A stretch of DNA of 64,000 bases from Arthrobacter sp. CAU 1506. Lineage in GTDB: Bacteria > Actinomycetota > Actinomycetes > Actinomycetales > Micrococcaceae. Position numbers and translations under genes: made by a program. How positions within the stretch are numbered: the first letter of the stretch is position 1; every line of letters begins with the position of its first letter. Positions 44,662 to 53,528 of the stretch are shown here, piece after piece. Below the pieces are notes generated by a model. It saw nothing but the letters and a program-made list of their open reading frames with translations. It made no database searches and had not been told where the DNA came from. The stretch lies in the NCBI RefSeq assembly GCF_005047635.1, contig NZ_SUKC01000002.1, positions 186,001-250,000 of the forward strand. The letters run 5' to 3'.

Positions 44662-45705
44662 TCAGGGGCCGACGATCCCGGGGCCACGGTCGGGCTCGTC
44701 GTCGCCGCCTTCTTCGGGAAGCAATCCACGCTGGTCGAGCACGTACAACAAGATGAAGGCCGGCACGATCAACAGCACGGCGAGACCGGCCGCGACCAGC
44801 ACGGCGGTGATCGTGCCCGGCGGCGCTGCCGCCGCGGAGACTGTGAGCGTTTCGGGCAGCAGGTAGTCCCACTGTGCAACGCCCCAGGCCAGCACGAGGG
44901 CACCGGCCGCGGCGATCGCGGCCAGCCGCCCACCGCGGCGGGGGCGGCCTCGGAGCAGAACCAGCGCGCCGAGCCCTGCGACCACCGAGATGATCACCAG
45001 CGGAAGGGCCCTTGAGGTGAGTCCTTCGAAGACGTAGCTAGCTTCGCTGCGTACCACGAAGAGTCCAACCAGGGCGACGGCTCCAGCCGCGGCGCCGGCA
45101 GCCACCGCGCGGACGCGGAAGTAGCCGACCATCGCCTCGTCGGCGAGGCGGCCGGCATCCCAAGTGAGCAGTACCGCGGCGACGTAGGCCGTCACGGCCA
45201 CGGCGAGCAGCCCCATGACCACCGACGTCGGGTTGAGCCAGCTGTGCAGCGGATCGCCCGCCCGGCCGCCGGCCGGAACCTGGCCGGCGGCGATGCCGCC
45301 CGCGATGGCGCCGAAGCAGTAGGGCACCAGCACCGAGGAGACGGCGAAGATGACGCCGAAGCTGCGGCGGGCTCGCTGCCGAAACACCGCCTTCCCGAAG
45401 GCGAAGCCGGCACCGCGCAGGACTATGCCGAGGGCCGCCAGAGTGAGGGGCACGAACATGGTCAAGGTGATCGACGCGTAGGCCTCGGAGAAACACGTCC
45501 AGAGCACGACGAAGATGAAGATCAGCCACACGTGGTTCGCTTCCCACACGGGTCCGATCGAGTGGTCGATGACCTCGCGCGGCCGCTCTCCACGCTTTGT
45601 GCCACCAGCGGTCAAGTCCCAAAAGCCCGCACCGAAGTCAGCGCCGCCGAAGATCGCGTAAATGGTGATGGCAGCGAACAAGAGCAGGGCCGCGGCGGTG
45701 TCCAT
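44662..45705 (-). CDS. cydB: Cytochrome bd oxidase subunit II
   Basis: 347-aa membrane partner of CydA, about nine helices. GGADFGAGFWDLTAGG at the N-terminus and GPVWEANHVWLIFIFVVLWT are CydB signatures. It lies nine bases after cydA, so it is in the same operon. No cydDC assembly transporter is present downstream, so those genes must be elsewhere. Confidence 0.95.
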   Translation of the reverse strand: MDTAAALLLFAAITIYAIFGGADFGAGFWDLTAGGTKRGERPREVIDHSIGPVWEANHVWLIFIFVVLWTCFSEAYASITLTMFVPLTLAALGIVLRGAGFAFGKAVFRQRARRSFGVIFAVSSVLVPYCFGAIAGGIAAGQVPAGGRAGDPLHSWLNPTSVVMGLLAVAVTAYVAAVLLTWDAGRLADEAMVGYFRVRAVAAGAAAGAVALVGLFVVRSEASYVFEGLTSRALPLVIISVVAGLGALVLLRGRPRRGGRLAAIAAAGALVLAWGVAQWDYLLPETLTVSAAAAPPGTITAVLVAAGLAVLLIVPAFILLYVLDQRGLLPEEGGDDEPDRGPGIVGP

Positions 45706-45714
45706 GGGTGATCC

Positions 45715-47124
45715 CTAGGTCTCTTCCACCTGCTGACGCGGCCCATACGGAGAGTCTGTCTCCTCGAACCACTGTGCCTCACGGTAGCGACGACTCATCC
45801 CGCGCAGGACGAGGATGGTGGTGATGCCCAGCCCGATGTAGAGAATCGTGACCCCGATGAAGGTAATCCACACTCCGGTGTTGGTGGTCGCGGCGTCCTC
45901 CACCCGCATCTTGTTGTAGACGATCCAGGGCTGGCGGCCGACCTCGCTCACCGTCCAGCCTGCCTCGAGCGCCAGGACGGCGAGGGGCCCGGCTACGACG
46001 GCGCAGCGCAGGAACCACTTGCTGCGAGGCATGTCTCGTCGGAAGATCCACGATGCCCAATACCACAGCGTCAGCAGGAACAGGGCGGTTCCGACGCCGA
46101 CCATGATGTCCCACGCGAGATGGACGACGTTCACCTGGCGGTTCGTCGGCCGCTCGTCGGAGGGTACAGAGTCGAGCCCCTGCACGACGGTCGCCCGGCC
46201 AGTACTAGGGTCGGACAACCACGAGGCCAGCCCGGGTATGGGGACACCGCCCACCACCTCTCCTTCCGAGTTGAGATGGCCAAGCAGCGTCTCGGGCACG
46301 TCGCTGCCGGTGGTCGGCACCATCTCGATGGCGGCGAACTTAACCGGCTGGTTGCTATAGACCCAGCGGGCCAGGCCGTCGCCGACTCCCATCTGCACCG
46401 GGACGGCGCTGGCGGCCACGGTGAAGGCGATGAGGAAACCGAGCCTGTGGTAGTGGTCACGCCGCCCGCGCAGCATCGCCGTCGCGTAGACCATGGCCAC
46501 CAGGAAGCCGCCGACCAGATAGGCCGCAATCACCATGTGCGCCGCCATCAGCGGCATGGCCCGGTTGAAGATCACCCCGAGCGGATCCACCGCCACGACA
46601 TTCCCGGCGGTGTCCAGCGTGACTCCTTCGGGGGAGTTCATCCACGCGTTGGCGGCCACCACCGAAATGCTGCCGAAGATGCCGGCGACGGCGATCGGGA
46701 CACCGGTCCAGAAATGGGTCCAGGGTTTGAGCCGCCGCCAGCCGAAGATGTAGATCGAGATGAATACGGCCTCGAGAAAGAAGAAGAGACCCTCGAACGC
46801 GAAAGGCACACCGAACGCCTCGCCCCAGTGCCCCATGAACTGAGGCCACAGCAAGCCGAACTCGAAGGAGAGAACCGTTCCGGTGACGGCGCCGACTGCG
46901 AAGGTGACCGCCATGTACTTCGACCAGCGCTGAGCAAGCCGGATGGCGACAGCGTCGGCCCGCCTGATCCCTCGATAGTTGGCGATCAGCGCCATCACCG
47001 ACCAGGACACGCCGAGTGGCACCAAGACGATGTGGAAGGCCAGCGTGAACGCCATCTGCGCACGCGCCCACGGAACCGGGTTCACCTCCATTGTGGGGAT
47101 GAGGACGTCAACGAACAGCGTCAT
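45715..47124 (-). CDS. cydA: Cytochrome bd oxidase subunit I
   Basis: 469-aa quinol oxidase subunit with about nine helices and haems b558, b595 and d. Family segments: RAQMAFTLAFHIVLVPLGVS (His ligand region), FGLLWPQFMGHWGEAFGVPF and the Q loop. The short Q-loop form is indicated by the length. GGAAGGGG lies at ribosome binding distance from the ATG at 47124. It reduces O2 at low tension without proton pumping. It is divergent from zwf across 275 bases with a strong dyad. Confidence 0.96.
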   Translation of the reverse strand: MTLFVDVLIPTMEVNPVPWARAQMAFTLAFHIVLVPLGVSWSVMALIANYRGIRRADAVAIRLAQRWSKYMAVTFAVGAVTGTVLSFEFGLLWPQFMGHWGEAFGVPFAFEGLFFFLEAVFISIYIFGWRRLKPWTHFWTGVPIAVAGIFGSISVVAANAWMNSPEGVTLDTAGNVVAVDPLGVIFNRAMPLMAAHMVIAAYLVGGFLVAMVYATAMLRGRRDHYHRLGFLIAFTVAASAVPVQMGVGDGLARWVYSNQPVKFAAIEMVPTTGSDVPETLLGHLNSEGEVVGGVPIPGLASWLSDPSTGRATVVQGLDSVPSDERPTNRQVNVVHLAWDIMVGVGTALFLLTLWYWASWIFRRDMPRSKWFLRCAVVAGPLAVLALEAGWTVSEVGRQPWIVYNKMRVEDAATTNTGVWITFIGVTILYIGLGITTILVLRGMSRRYREAQWFEETDSPYGPRQQVEET

Positions 47125-47258
47125 GTCGCACCCCTTCCGGCGTCATTGACAGCTGCCATGGGGTCCCGGGGAAAGCCAAGGCCGGAGCCTCCTGGAGCGG
47201 GTTCTCGGTTCTACCGTTGCTGCCTCTAGGCACTGATCCTGAACCCCGGGGCGGACGG

Positions 47259-47285
47259 CGTCATCACCCAAAATGGGTGATGACG
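47259..47285. promoter_or_regulatory. 11-bp perfect dyad between cydA and zwf
   Basis: CGTCATCACCC (47259-47269) and GGGTGATGACG (47275-47285) pair perfectly around AAAAT. It lies 135 bases before cydA and 115 before zwf. The AT-rich centre and short spacing suggest an operator for a dimeric regulator; it could also act as a hairpin. It does not match a Rex or DosR consensus I know. Confidence 0.5.
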
Positions 47286-47399
47286 GGGACCGGGAGGCAG
47301 TGGTTGGCTCTGATAAGTGCCGGTCTAGGTCAACTCCGGCACAAAGGCCGCCAGCAGGTTCATTTTCTGGTTGAGCGTCGATCACGTTGAGGAGATGCC

Positions 47400-48845
47400 A
47401 TGACACCGCCCATGGACAACCGAAGCGCGGCTGGCCGTGGCCAGCCGGTTAGCGCAGGTCAGGATTCCGCCGACGCGTTCGTGGTGTTCGGAATCACCGG
47501 AGACCTGGCCAAGGTGATGACGTTCAGATCGCTGTACCGGCTGGAGCAGCGGGGTTTGTTGCAGTGTCCGATCGTCGGGGTTGCCGTCGATGATTGGACG
47601 GTTGATCAGTTGGTGGAACGGGCCCGGAAATCGATCGAGGGCACTGGAGAGGTGATCGACGCCGCCGTCTTCGACCGCTTCGCGGCCCGGCTGTCCTATG
47701 TGCAGGGCGATTTCGGCGACGCAGCGACCTATGGCCGAGTCGCCGAGGCGATTAAGGGCGCCGGCAGCCCTGTGTTCTACCTCGAAATCCCGCCCTTCTT
47801 GTTCGGCACAGTCGTCAAGGGCTTGGCCCGGGCCGGCCTGACCGCGACGGCCCGGGTAGTGGTAGAAAAGCCGTTCGGGCATGACCGAGCTTCGGCTCGC
47901 GCCCTGGCCGAGGATCTGCACCAGTTCATCGACGAGTCGCAGTTGTACAGGATCGACCACTATCTGGGGAAGATGGGCCTGGAGGAGATCATCTACCTGC
48001 GGTTCGCCAACACGATGCTCGAACCGATCTGGAACCGAAACTACGTCGAGTGCGTCCAGATCACGATGGCCGAGGATTTCGGCGTCGAGGACCGTGGCCA
48101 CTTCTACGATCCCGTCGGTGCGCTGCGCGACGTGGTCGTCAACCACCTCATGCAGGTCGTCTCCGCGGCTGCAATGGAGCCCCCGTCCGGGGGTGATCCG
48201 CAAACGCTCAAGGACTCGCAGGTCGCTCTGTTCCGCGCGGTCTCCGCGGCCGATCCCGCCCACTACGTCCGCGGCCAGTACGAGGGCTACCAGAGCATCA
48301 ACGGCGTGGCACCGGATTCGACGACGGAGACGTACGCCGCGTTGCGGCTCGACATCGACAATTGGCGCTGGTCGGGGGTGCCGTTCTTCATTCGGACCGG
48401 CAAGAAGCTTCCGGTCACTCAGACCGAGCTTCGGCTGGTGTTCAAGCAGCCGCCCCGACTCGGCTTCAACTTCGGATCCGATCGCCGGCCAGAGCCCAAT
48501 CAGATTGTCATCAGGCTTGACCCGTCGACCGGCGCCAGGTTCAAGGTCGAGGCTCTGCGTGCGGACACAGTCGGCCCCGGGGCCATCGATCTCGACATGG
48601 AGTTCGCTGACGAAGGGGGCGAGGGGCCGACTCCGTATGAGGTGTTGCTCCACGCGGCGATGGTCGGAAAGAGTACGCGGTTTACCCGCCAGGACGGGGT
48701 CGAGGAGACGTGGCGGATCATGCAGCCACTCCTGGATGCGCCGCCACCGGTGCACAGCTACACACCCGGGTCCTGGGGCCCGGCAGCTACAGATGAGCTG
48801 ACCGCCGATTACGCCGGTTGGCACCGGCCTTGGCTGGCGTCATGA
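47400..48845 (+). CDS. zwf: Glucose-6-phosphate 1-dehydrogenase
   Basis: Oxidises glucose-6-phosphate to 6-phosphogluconolactone, making NADPH. The nucleotide loop reads [10 protein letters not shown] (a variant of the common GASGDLAK), the substrate-binding Lys is in [10 protein letters not shown] and the catalytic motif is [13 protein letters not shown]. 481 aa. It is not accompanied by opcA, tal/tkt or pgl as in the main actinobacterial pentose-phosphate cluster, so it is probably a second copy. RBS GAGGAG precedes the ATG by four to five bases. Confidence 0.93.
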   Translation: MTPPMDNRSAAGRGQPVSAGQDSADAFVVFGITGDLAKVMTFRSLYRLEQRGLLQCPIVGVAVDDWTVDQLVERARKSIEGTGEVIDAAVFDRFAARLSYVQGDFGDAATYGRVAEAIKGAGSPVFYLEIPPFLFGTVVKGLARAGLTATARVVVEKPFGHDRASARALAEDLHQFIDESQLYRIDHYLGKMGLEEIIYLRFANTMLEPIWNRNYVECVQITMAEDFGVEDRGHFYDPVGALRDVVVNHLMQVVSAAAMEPPSGGDPQTLKDSQVALFRAVSAADPAHYVRGQYEGYQSINGVAPDSTTETYAALRLDIDNWRWSGVPFFIRTGKKLPVTQTELRLVFKQPPRLGFNFGSDRRPEPNQIVIRLDPSTGARFKVEALRADTVGPGAIDLDMEFADEGGEGPTPYEVLLHAAMVGKSTRFTRQDGVEETWRIMQPLLDAPPPVHSYTPGSWGPAATDELTADYAGWHRPWLAS

Positions 48846-49044
48846 GTCCCAACGCTGCCCGGCGGGCCACCGAGCAGATCACGCCTATACGCCTCCCTGT
48901 TTGCAGCACCCCCACATCACCTTCACCATCCCGGAAGGCCCAGCGGTGTTGCCAGGCCTTCCGTCCCTCAGGGTCGCCAAGAAAACCGTTGAAATAGCAC
49001 AGCCCCACTCCTAGAGTCATATATGGGGAAGGATGAGAGGGATC

Positions 49045-50094
49045 ATGGGCGACCATACTGACGGCGACCCGAAAACTCCAGACATCGCTGCTACCACCAG
49101 CCCGGGTCAGGTAGAAAAGTTCCAGGATCCTGGACTACCTCCCCACCGCCCGCGCCGTGCCGATAAGGATTCCCGGGCCGCAAAACGTGCCGAGCGGCAG
49201 GTTGCAATTCTCTTTGCCATATCCATGATCGGTACCCTGCTTTTCTTCGTCGGGTATTTTGCCATCCCGTTACCCACTGCGATTTCCACGCTGCGACTGC
49301 AAAACCTGCTGCTGGGCATGGGAACGGCCTTCGCGATGCTCGGCATCGGCGTCGGCATCATTCACTGGGCGAAGACCCTGATGCCGGACCATGAAGTGGC
49401 CGAGGAACGCCACGAGGTCCGCACCGAAGAAGACCGCCAGGACGCGGAGCAGATCATGGGCCAAGTCCTTGACGAGTCCGGCATCAAGCGCCGTCCCCTG
49501 ATCCGCAACACCCTCATTGCCGCCGGGGCGCTGGCCATCCTGCCGGCCATCGGCATCTTCCGCGACCTGTCCAAGAACCTCGATCCGGCCGTCCTGGGAC
49601 ACACGCTGTGGAAGGAGGGCACGCGTCTGGCACGCGACCCCGAAGGAACACCGATCAAAGCCTCGGACGTGACTTTCGGCGCTATCTTCCATGTCGTCCC
49701 TGAAGGCCTGAACGAACTCCCCGTTGGCAAGCTCGACGAAAAAGCCAAGTCAGTGGTCCTGCTCGTCCGTCTGGACCCGGCAGATCTGCATCCCAGTCCC
49801 GGCCGGGAGGACTGGGCCTACAACGGCATCGTCGCCTATTCCAAGATCTGCACGCACGTCGGCTGCCCGGTGGCCCTGTACGAGCAGCACACCCACCACC
49901 TGCTCTGCCCCTGCCACCAGTCCACCTTCGACGTGACCCATCAATGCGAGGTCATCTTCGGTCCTGCATTCCGACCGCTGCCGCAGCTGCCGATCACCGT
50001 GAACAGCGAGGGCTATCTGGTCGCCCGGAGCGACTTCCATGAACCTGTCGGCCCGAGCTTCTGGGAACGTGCCCTGCTGGAATCCGGCGGCTAG
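49045..50094 (+). CDS. qcrA: Rieske iron-sulfur subunit of the actinobacterial bc1 complex (QcrA-type), orphan
   Basis: 349 aa. The N-terminal half carries three hydrophobic helices (QVAILFAISMIGTLLFFVGY, LLLGMGTAFAMLGIGVGIIH, and NTLIAAGALAILPAIGIFRD), the special feature of actinobacterial QcrA. The [2Fe-2S] motifs CTHVGCPVALYE and HHLLCPCHQSTFD are intact. A start at 49045 (MGDHTDG) was preferred over 49033 on spacing and family pattern. No qcrC, qcrB or ctaE gene is adjacent, although these normally flank qcrA. The gene may be an extra copy; cydAB and zwf are its neighbours. Confidence 0.9.
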   Translation: MGDHTDGDPKTPDIAATTSPGQVEKFQDPGLPPHRPRRADKDSRAAKRAERQVAILFAISMIGTLLFFVGYFAIPLPTAISTLRLQNLLLGMGTAFAMLGIGVGIIHWAKTLMPDHEVAEERHEVRTEEDRQDAEQIMGQVLDESGIKRRPLIRNTLIAAGALAILPAIGIFRDLSKNLDPAVLGHTLWKEGTRLARDPEGTPIKASDVTFGAIFHVVPEGLNELPVGKLDEKAKSVVLLVRLDPADLHPSPGREDWAYNGIVAYSKICTHVGCPVALYEQHTHHLLCPCHQSTFDVTHQCEVIFGPAFRPLPQLPITVNSEGYLVARSDFHEPVGPSFWERALLESGG

Positions 50095-50180
50095 ATCTGC
50101 TCGGACGCGGCCGACAACTTCCCGGACGCGGCCGGCCTGAGGGCACCCCAGCCGAAGTCCCGCCGGTTCAGGCCTGCTCG

Positions 50181-50453
50181 TCAGCGGGGGCGCTCGGGTT
50201 CGACCAGCACCAGGATCGTGTCGGGGCGTACGCCGTCGAACTTCATGGCGTCGGCAGCGGCTTCGGACTCCATCATGCGCTGGAACGTGTCCGGGTCCGG
50301 GACTTCGACGATCAGACCGACGCGGTTGGTTTTGTCCGGATCCACAAAGGTCCGAACGGTCATGCCCAACGGTCCGAAGAGTTCTTGACGCCGCGGCGAG
50401 CTGAGCCAGTGATCAACGTCGTCAACCTCGTGAAAGATCAATAGGGTTGCCAT
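50181..50453 (-). CDS. Small ferredoxin-fold (ABM-like) protein
   Basis: 90 aa beginning MATLLIFHEVDDVDHWLSSP, with VGLIVEVPDPDTFQRMMES in the middle. The pattern fits alpha/beta dimeric barrels of the Dabb/ABM type, whose members include monooxygenases and proteins of unknown role. AGAGG lies five bases before the ATG. A similar fold is encoded at 55590-55853. Confidence 0.7.
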   Translation of the reverse strand: MATLLIFHEVDDVDHWLSSPRRQELFGPLGMTVRTFVDPDKTNRVGLIVEVPDPDTFQRMMESEAAADAMKFDGVRPDTILVLVEPERPR

Positions 50454-50694
50454 CGTCGCCTCTACTTTCGAAAGGCGGTATTAGGAGCCCGGATCGGGAG
50501 ACAATCGCGTGAGGAACTCCTAACCCATGCAGAAAGTACCACAGCCGGCTCCTCTTCGATAGACACCCGGAAAACCGCTGAGATCGCTCGCGGCGTCAGG
50601 GCGGCCGGTACCAGCCGACCATCGGCAGGCGGCCGGGTGATTTGTCCTATCGAAACTCCGGGCGCGGGGACCTGACCGGGAGTATGGTTCAGTC

Positions 50695-51327
50695 ATGCCT
50701 CCCTTGGAGAATTTCGTCGCCTTCGCCGTCACGGCGGCGGTCATCATCGTGATTCCCGGCCCCAGCGTGCTCTTTACCATCGGACGGTCCATCGCCTTCG
50801 GCCGCAGGGCGGGAGTCCTCAGCGTCGCAGGCAACTCTCTTGGGATCATCCCCGCCATCCTCGCTGTCGCCTTCGGCGTAGGCGCGATCGTGACGGCCTC
50901 TGTCGTCGCGTTCACCGCGCTCAAAATCGCCGGCGGTCTTTACCTCGTCTGGCTCGGTATCCAGGCCATTCGGCACCGCCGCGCGCGTGCAACAGGAACA
51001 CCTCGTGTCCCGTCATCCTCCTGGAAGCTGCTGCGCCAAGGCTTCATCGTCGGTTTCACCAATCCCAAGACCCTCGCGTTCTTCCTTGCCGTGCTGCCGC
51101 AATTCGTCGATCCCGCCGCGGGAGCGGTGTGGGCGCAGCTGCTCCTTCTCGGGCTGACTTTTCAGGCCATCGCGCTGGTCTGCGACAGCGCGTGGGCTCT
51201 GGCTGCCGGCACTGCCCGGGCGTGGTTCGCCAATTCCCCACGCCGGCTCTCCACCCTTTCCGGGGCTGGCGGCGCGATGATGATCGGCCTTGGCGGCACG
51301 CTCGCACTGACCGGCTCCAAGAGCTGA
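50695..51327 (+). CDS. LysE/RhtB family amino acid exporter
   Basis: 210 aa, six membrane segments. VIIVIPGPSVLFTIGRSIAFG and GVLSVAGNSLGI are family signatures, and the GFIVGFTNPKTLAFFLAVLP motif is typical of RhtB. The leaderless-type box TATGGT (50683-50688) stands six bases before the ATG. It exports amino acids or homoserine lactone-like compounds; substrate not determinable. Confidence 0.92.
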   Translation: MPPLENFVAFAVTAAVIIVIPGPSVLFTIGRSIAFGRRAGVLSVAGNSLGIIPAILAVAFGVGAIVTASVVAFTALKIAGGLYLVWLGIQAIRHRRARATGTPRVPSSSWKLLRQGFIVGFTNPKTLAFFLAVLPQFVDPAAGAVWAQLLLLGLTFQAIALVCDSAWALAAGTARAWFANSPRRLSTLSGAGGAMMIGLGGTLALTGSKS

Positions 51328-51372
51328 AGGACGGGTTCACGCCGCCATCGAGCAAGTGGTTAGGCTGGGTGG

Positions 51373-52065
51373 ATGGCGACAGTCATTCTCGTGCGGCACG
51401 GACGCACCACAGCCAACGCCGCTGGACAGCTCGCAGGTCGGGCCGCGGGCGTCTCGCTGGACCAGACCGGGCGCGACCAGGCGGCCCTGACCGGGGACCG
51501 GCTCGCGGCCGTGCCCGTCGTCGGGGTGGTGTCGAGCCCTCTGGAGCGTTGTCGGCAGACCGCCCAGTTCATCCTCGATCGCCAGGCCGGCGCGCCGGAC
51601 GCGCCGATCGATCCAGATCTCACCGAGTGCGATTACGGCGAGTGGCAGGGCCGCGCGATCAGTGATCTCGAGACCGAGGATTTGTGGCCGGTTGTGCAGT
51701 CGCAACCGTCCGCCGTCGTCTTTCCCGGCGGTGAATCCCTGGCCGCGATGCAGGCCCGGTCGGTGGCAGCGATTCGACGCCACGATGCAGCCTTCGAGGC
51801 GGAGCACGGGCCAGGGGCCGTGTGGGTGGCGGTGAGTCACGGCGACGTCATCAAGTCAATCCTTGCCGACGCGCTTGGCATGCACCTTGACCTGTTCCAG
51901 CGCATCAACGTGGGCCCAGGGTCCGTGTCCATCGTGAGCTACGGCATCAGTCGGCCAAGCGTCTACGCCACCAACACCGACGCCGGTGATCTGTCATGGC
52001 TGTCAAAGGGCATCCGCTCTGCCGGTGCGCCGGTGGGCGGCGGTGCAGGGAAGCAAGCGCCCTGA
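51373..52065 (+). CDS. Histidine phosphatase family protein (MSMEG_4193-type)
   Basis: 230 aa. Catalytic LVRHGRTTANAAG with the phosphoryl-accepting His, SSPLERCRQTAQ and the second His in VWVAVSHGDVIKSILAD. A TAGGCT box six bases before the ATG indicates a leaderless start. It is first of a conserved trio with DUF3090 and the SCO1664-type gene, which in many actinobacteria precedes the mycothiol ligase gene mshC. Substrate unknown. Confidence 0.9.
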   Translation: MATVILVRHGRTTANAAGQLAGRAAGVSLDQTGRDQAALTGDRLAAVPVVGVVSSPLERCRQTAQFILDRQAGAPDAPIDPDLTECDYGEWQGRAISDLETEDLWPVVQSQPSAVVFPGGESLAAMQARSVAAIRRHDAAFEAEHGPGAVWVAVSHGDVIKSILADALGMHLDLFQRINVGPGSVSIVSYGISRPSVYATNTDAGDLSWLSKGIRSAGAPVGGGAGKQAP

Positions 52066-52089
52066 ACTTCATGGGCCTAAAATACTGAC

Positions 52090-52638
52090 ATGCCTACACG
52101 TGTTCACGAGTTCGCCTGGCCTGATCGCGTCGTCGTTGGCACCATTGGCCTTCCGGGGGCGCGGACGTTCTATCTGCAAGTGCGTGCGGGGACACAGATC
52201 GTGAGTATTGCCCTGGAGAAGCAGCAGTCGGCTCTGCTCGCGGAAAAGATCGACGAAATTCTCGACCAGCTCATCGCCGTCGAGGGCAACCCCTTCAGCG
52301 TCCCTACGAGCACTCCGATTGAACTTGTCGACAACGACCAACTCGAGACAGTTCAGGAGCAGTTTCGCACCGGCTCAATGACCTTAGGTTGGGACCCGAC
52401 GACGGCGCAGCTCGTGATCGAGGCCTACGCCATCCCCGATGTCGATGCCGACGACGAAGCGCTTGACGAGGACGGGGCTGACGCGGCCGAGATGCTGGTG
52501 GTGCGAATGCCGGTCGGCACCGCCCGCGCTTTCGCGAAGCGCACCCGTGAGGTCGTGGACGCCGGACGCCCAATGTGCCCGCTCTGCGGTTACCCCATGG
52601 ACGCCGACGGGCACATCTGCACCCTTCCCGAGGCCTGA
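52090..52638 (+). CDS. DUF3090 family protein with a C-terminal zinc ribbon
   Basis: 182 aa. N-terminal beta-rich domain (GTIGLPGARTFYLQVRAG, VSIALEKQQSALLAEKIDEI), an acidic linker, and a C-terminal metal site CPLCGYPMDADGHIC with three Cys and one His. TAAAAT (52078-52083) is six bases before the ATG. The stop overlaps the start of the next gene (TGATG... shared A-T-G), so the pair is translationally coupled. Molecular role unknown; strictly actinobacterial. Confidence 0.9.
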   Translation: MPTRVHEFAWPDRVVVGTIGLPGARTFYLQVRAGTQIVSIALEKQQSALLAEKIDEILDQLIAVEGNPFSVPTSTPIELVDNDQLETVQEQFRTGSMTLGWDPTTAQLVIEAYAIPDVDADDEALDEDGADAAEMLVVRMPVGTARAFAKRTREVVDAGRPMCPLCGYPMDADGHICTLPEA

Positions 52639-53405
52639 TGCCGGCGCTGGACCTGGTGACCGCCGAGCTGACGCTCACTGGCCGTATCACGACGGCATCA
52701 AACGCAACATTTCTGGGCAGTATCGGCGACGTGGTGGTCGTTTATAAGCCGATAGCAGGCGAAAGTCCGCTGTGGGATTTTCCCCCCGGCACGCTGGCCC
52801 ACCGGGAGGTGGCAGCCTACTTGGTCTCGCAGGCCTTCGGCTGGGACGTCGTACCGCAGACCTGGCTGCGCGATGGCCCGTTCGGCGAAGGGATGGTGCA
52901 GCTCTGGCAGGAGCAAGACCCCGCACAACGCGCCGTGGACCTGGTCGCCGCAGACCAGGTACCGGAGACGGGCTGGAAGCACGTGCTCAAGGGTCGAGAT
53001 GAGAACGGACGCCCGGTCGCCCTCGTTCACGAAGACTCGCCGGCGCTCAGACGCATGGCGGTGTTCGACGTCATCGTCAACAATGCCGACCGCAAGGGCG
53101 ACCACATTCTTGCCATGACGGACGGGCACCGGCACGGCGTGGACCATGGGCTGACCTTTCACCGTGACCACAAGCTGCGCACGGTGCTGTGGGGATGGCT
53201 GGGAGACGCTCTCACCGCTGAGGAACGTGACGGCATAGACCGAGTCAGCGAAGGACTGCACGGCGAGTTGGGCAAAAATCTGGCGGACTTGCTCAGTGCC
53301 GAAGAAATCGCATCGATCGCCGCGCGCTGTGCCCAACTGCGCCTGGCCGGGCGGTTTCCGCCTCCGCGCGGTGAGATGTCTGCGGTGCCCTGGCCACTGT
53401 TCTAG
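52638..53405 (+). CDS. SCO1664 family protein (PI3/PI4-kinase-like fold)
   Basis: 255 aa. Start overlaps the DUF3090 stop by one base. VVVYKPIAGESPLWDFP includes the nucleotide-binding Lys; GTLAHREVAAYLVSQAFGW, VNNADRKGDH (catalytic loop Asp/Asn) and GVDHGLTFH (metal loop) are the kinase-like motifs. It presumably phosphorylates or nucleotidylates an unidentified substrate. In many actinobacteria mshC is the next gene; here an antiporter gene on the other strand follows instead. Confidence 0.88.
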   Translation: MPALDLVTAELTLTGRITTASNATFLGSIGDVVVVYKPIAGESPLWDFPPGTLAHREVAAYLVSQAFGWDVVPQTWLRDGPFGEGMVQLWQEQDPAQRAVDLVAADQVPETGWKHVLKGRDENGRPVALVHEDSPALRRMAVFDVIVNNADRKGDHILAMTDGHRHGVDHGLTFHRDHKLRTVLWGWLGDALTAEERDGIDRVSEGLHGELGKNLADLLSAEEIASIAARCAQLRLAGRFPPPRGEMSAVPWPLF

Positions 53406-53528
53406 GTCGATATGCAGCAAATGCAGCGAACCAGGCCACGTACTCAGCGCGACGCCGCTGCACATCTTTCCACGTCGGCTCACCGAAATGAACGAAACTC
53501 GGATCCCTGCTGAGAAGCCGGCTGCGCC

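Noticed and set aside
47382-48824. 480-codon minus-strand frame opposite zwf
   Set aside because: Shadow of zwf with no recognisable motif; the G6PDH motifs on the plus strand are unequivocal.
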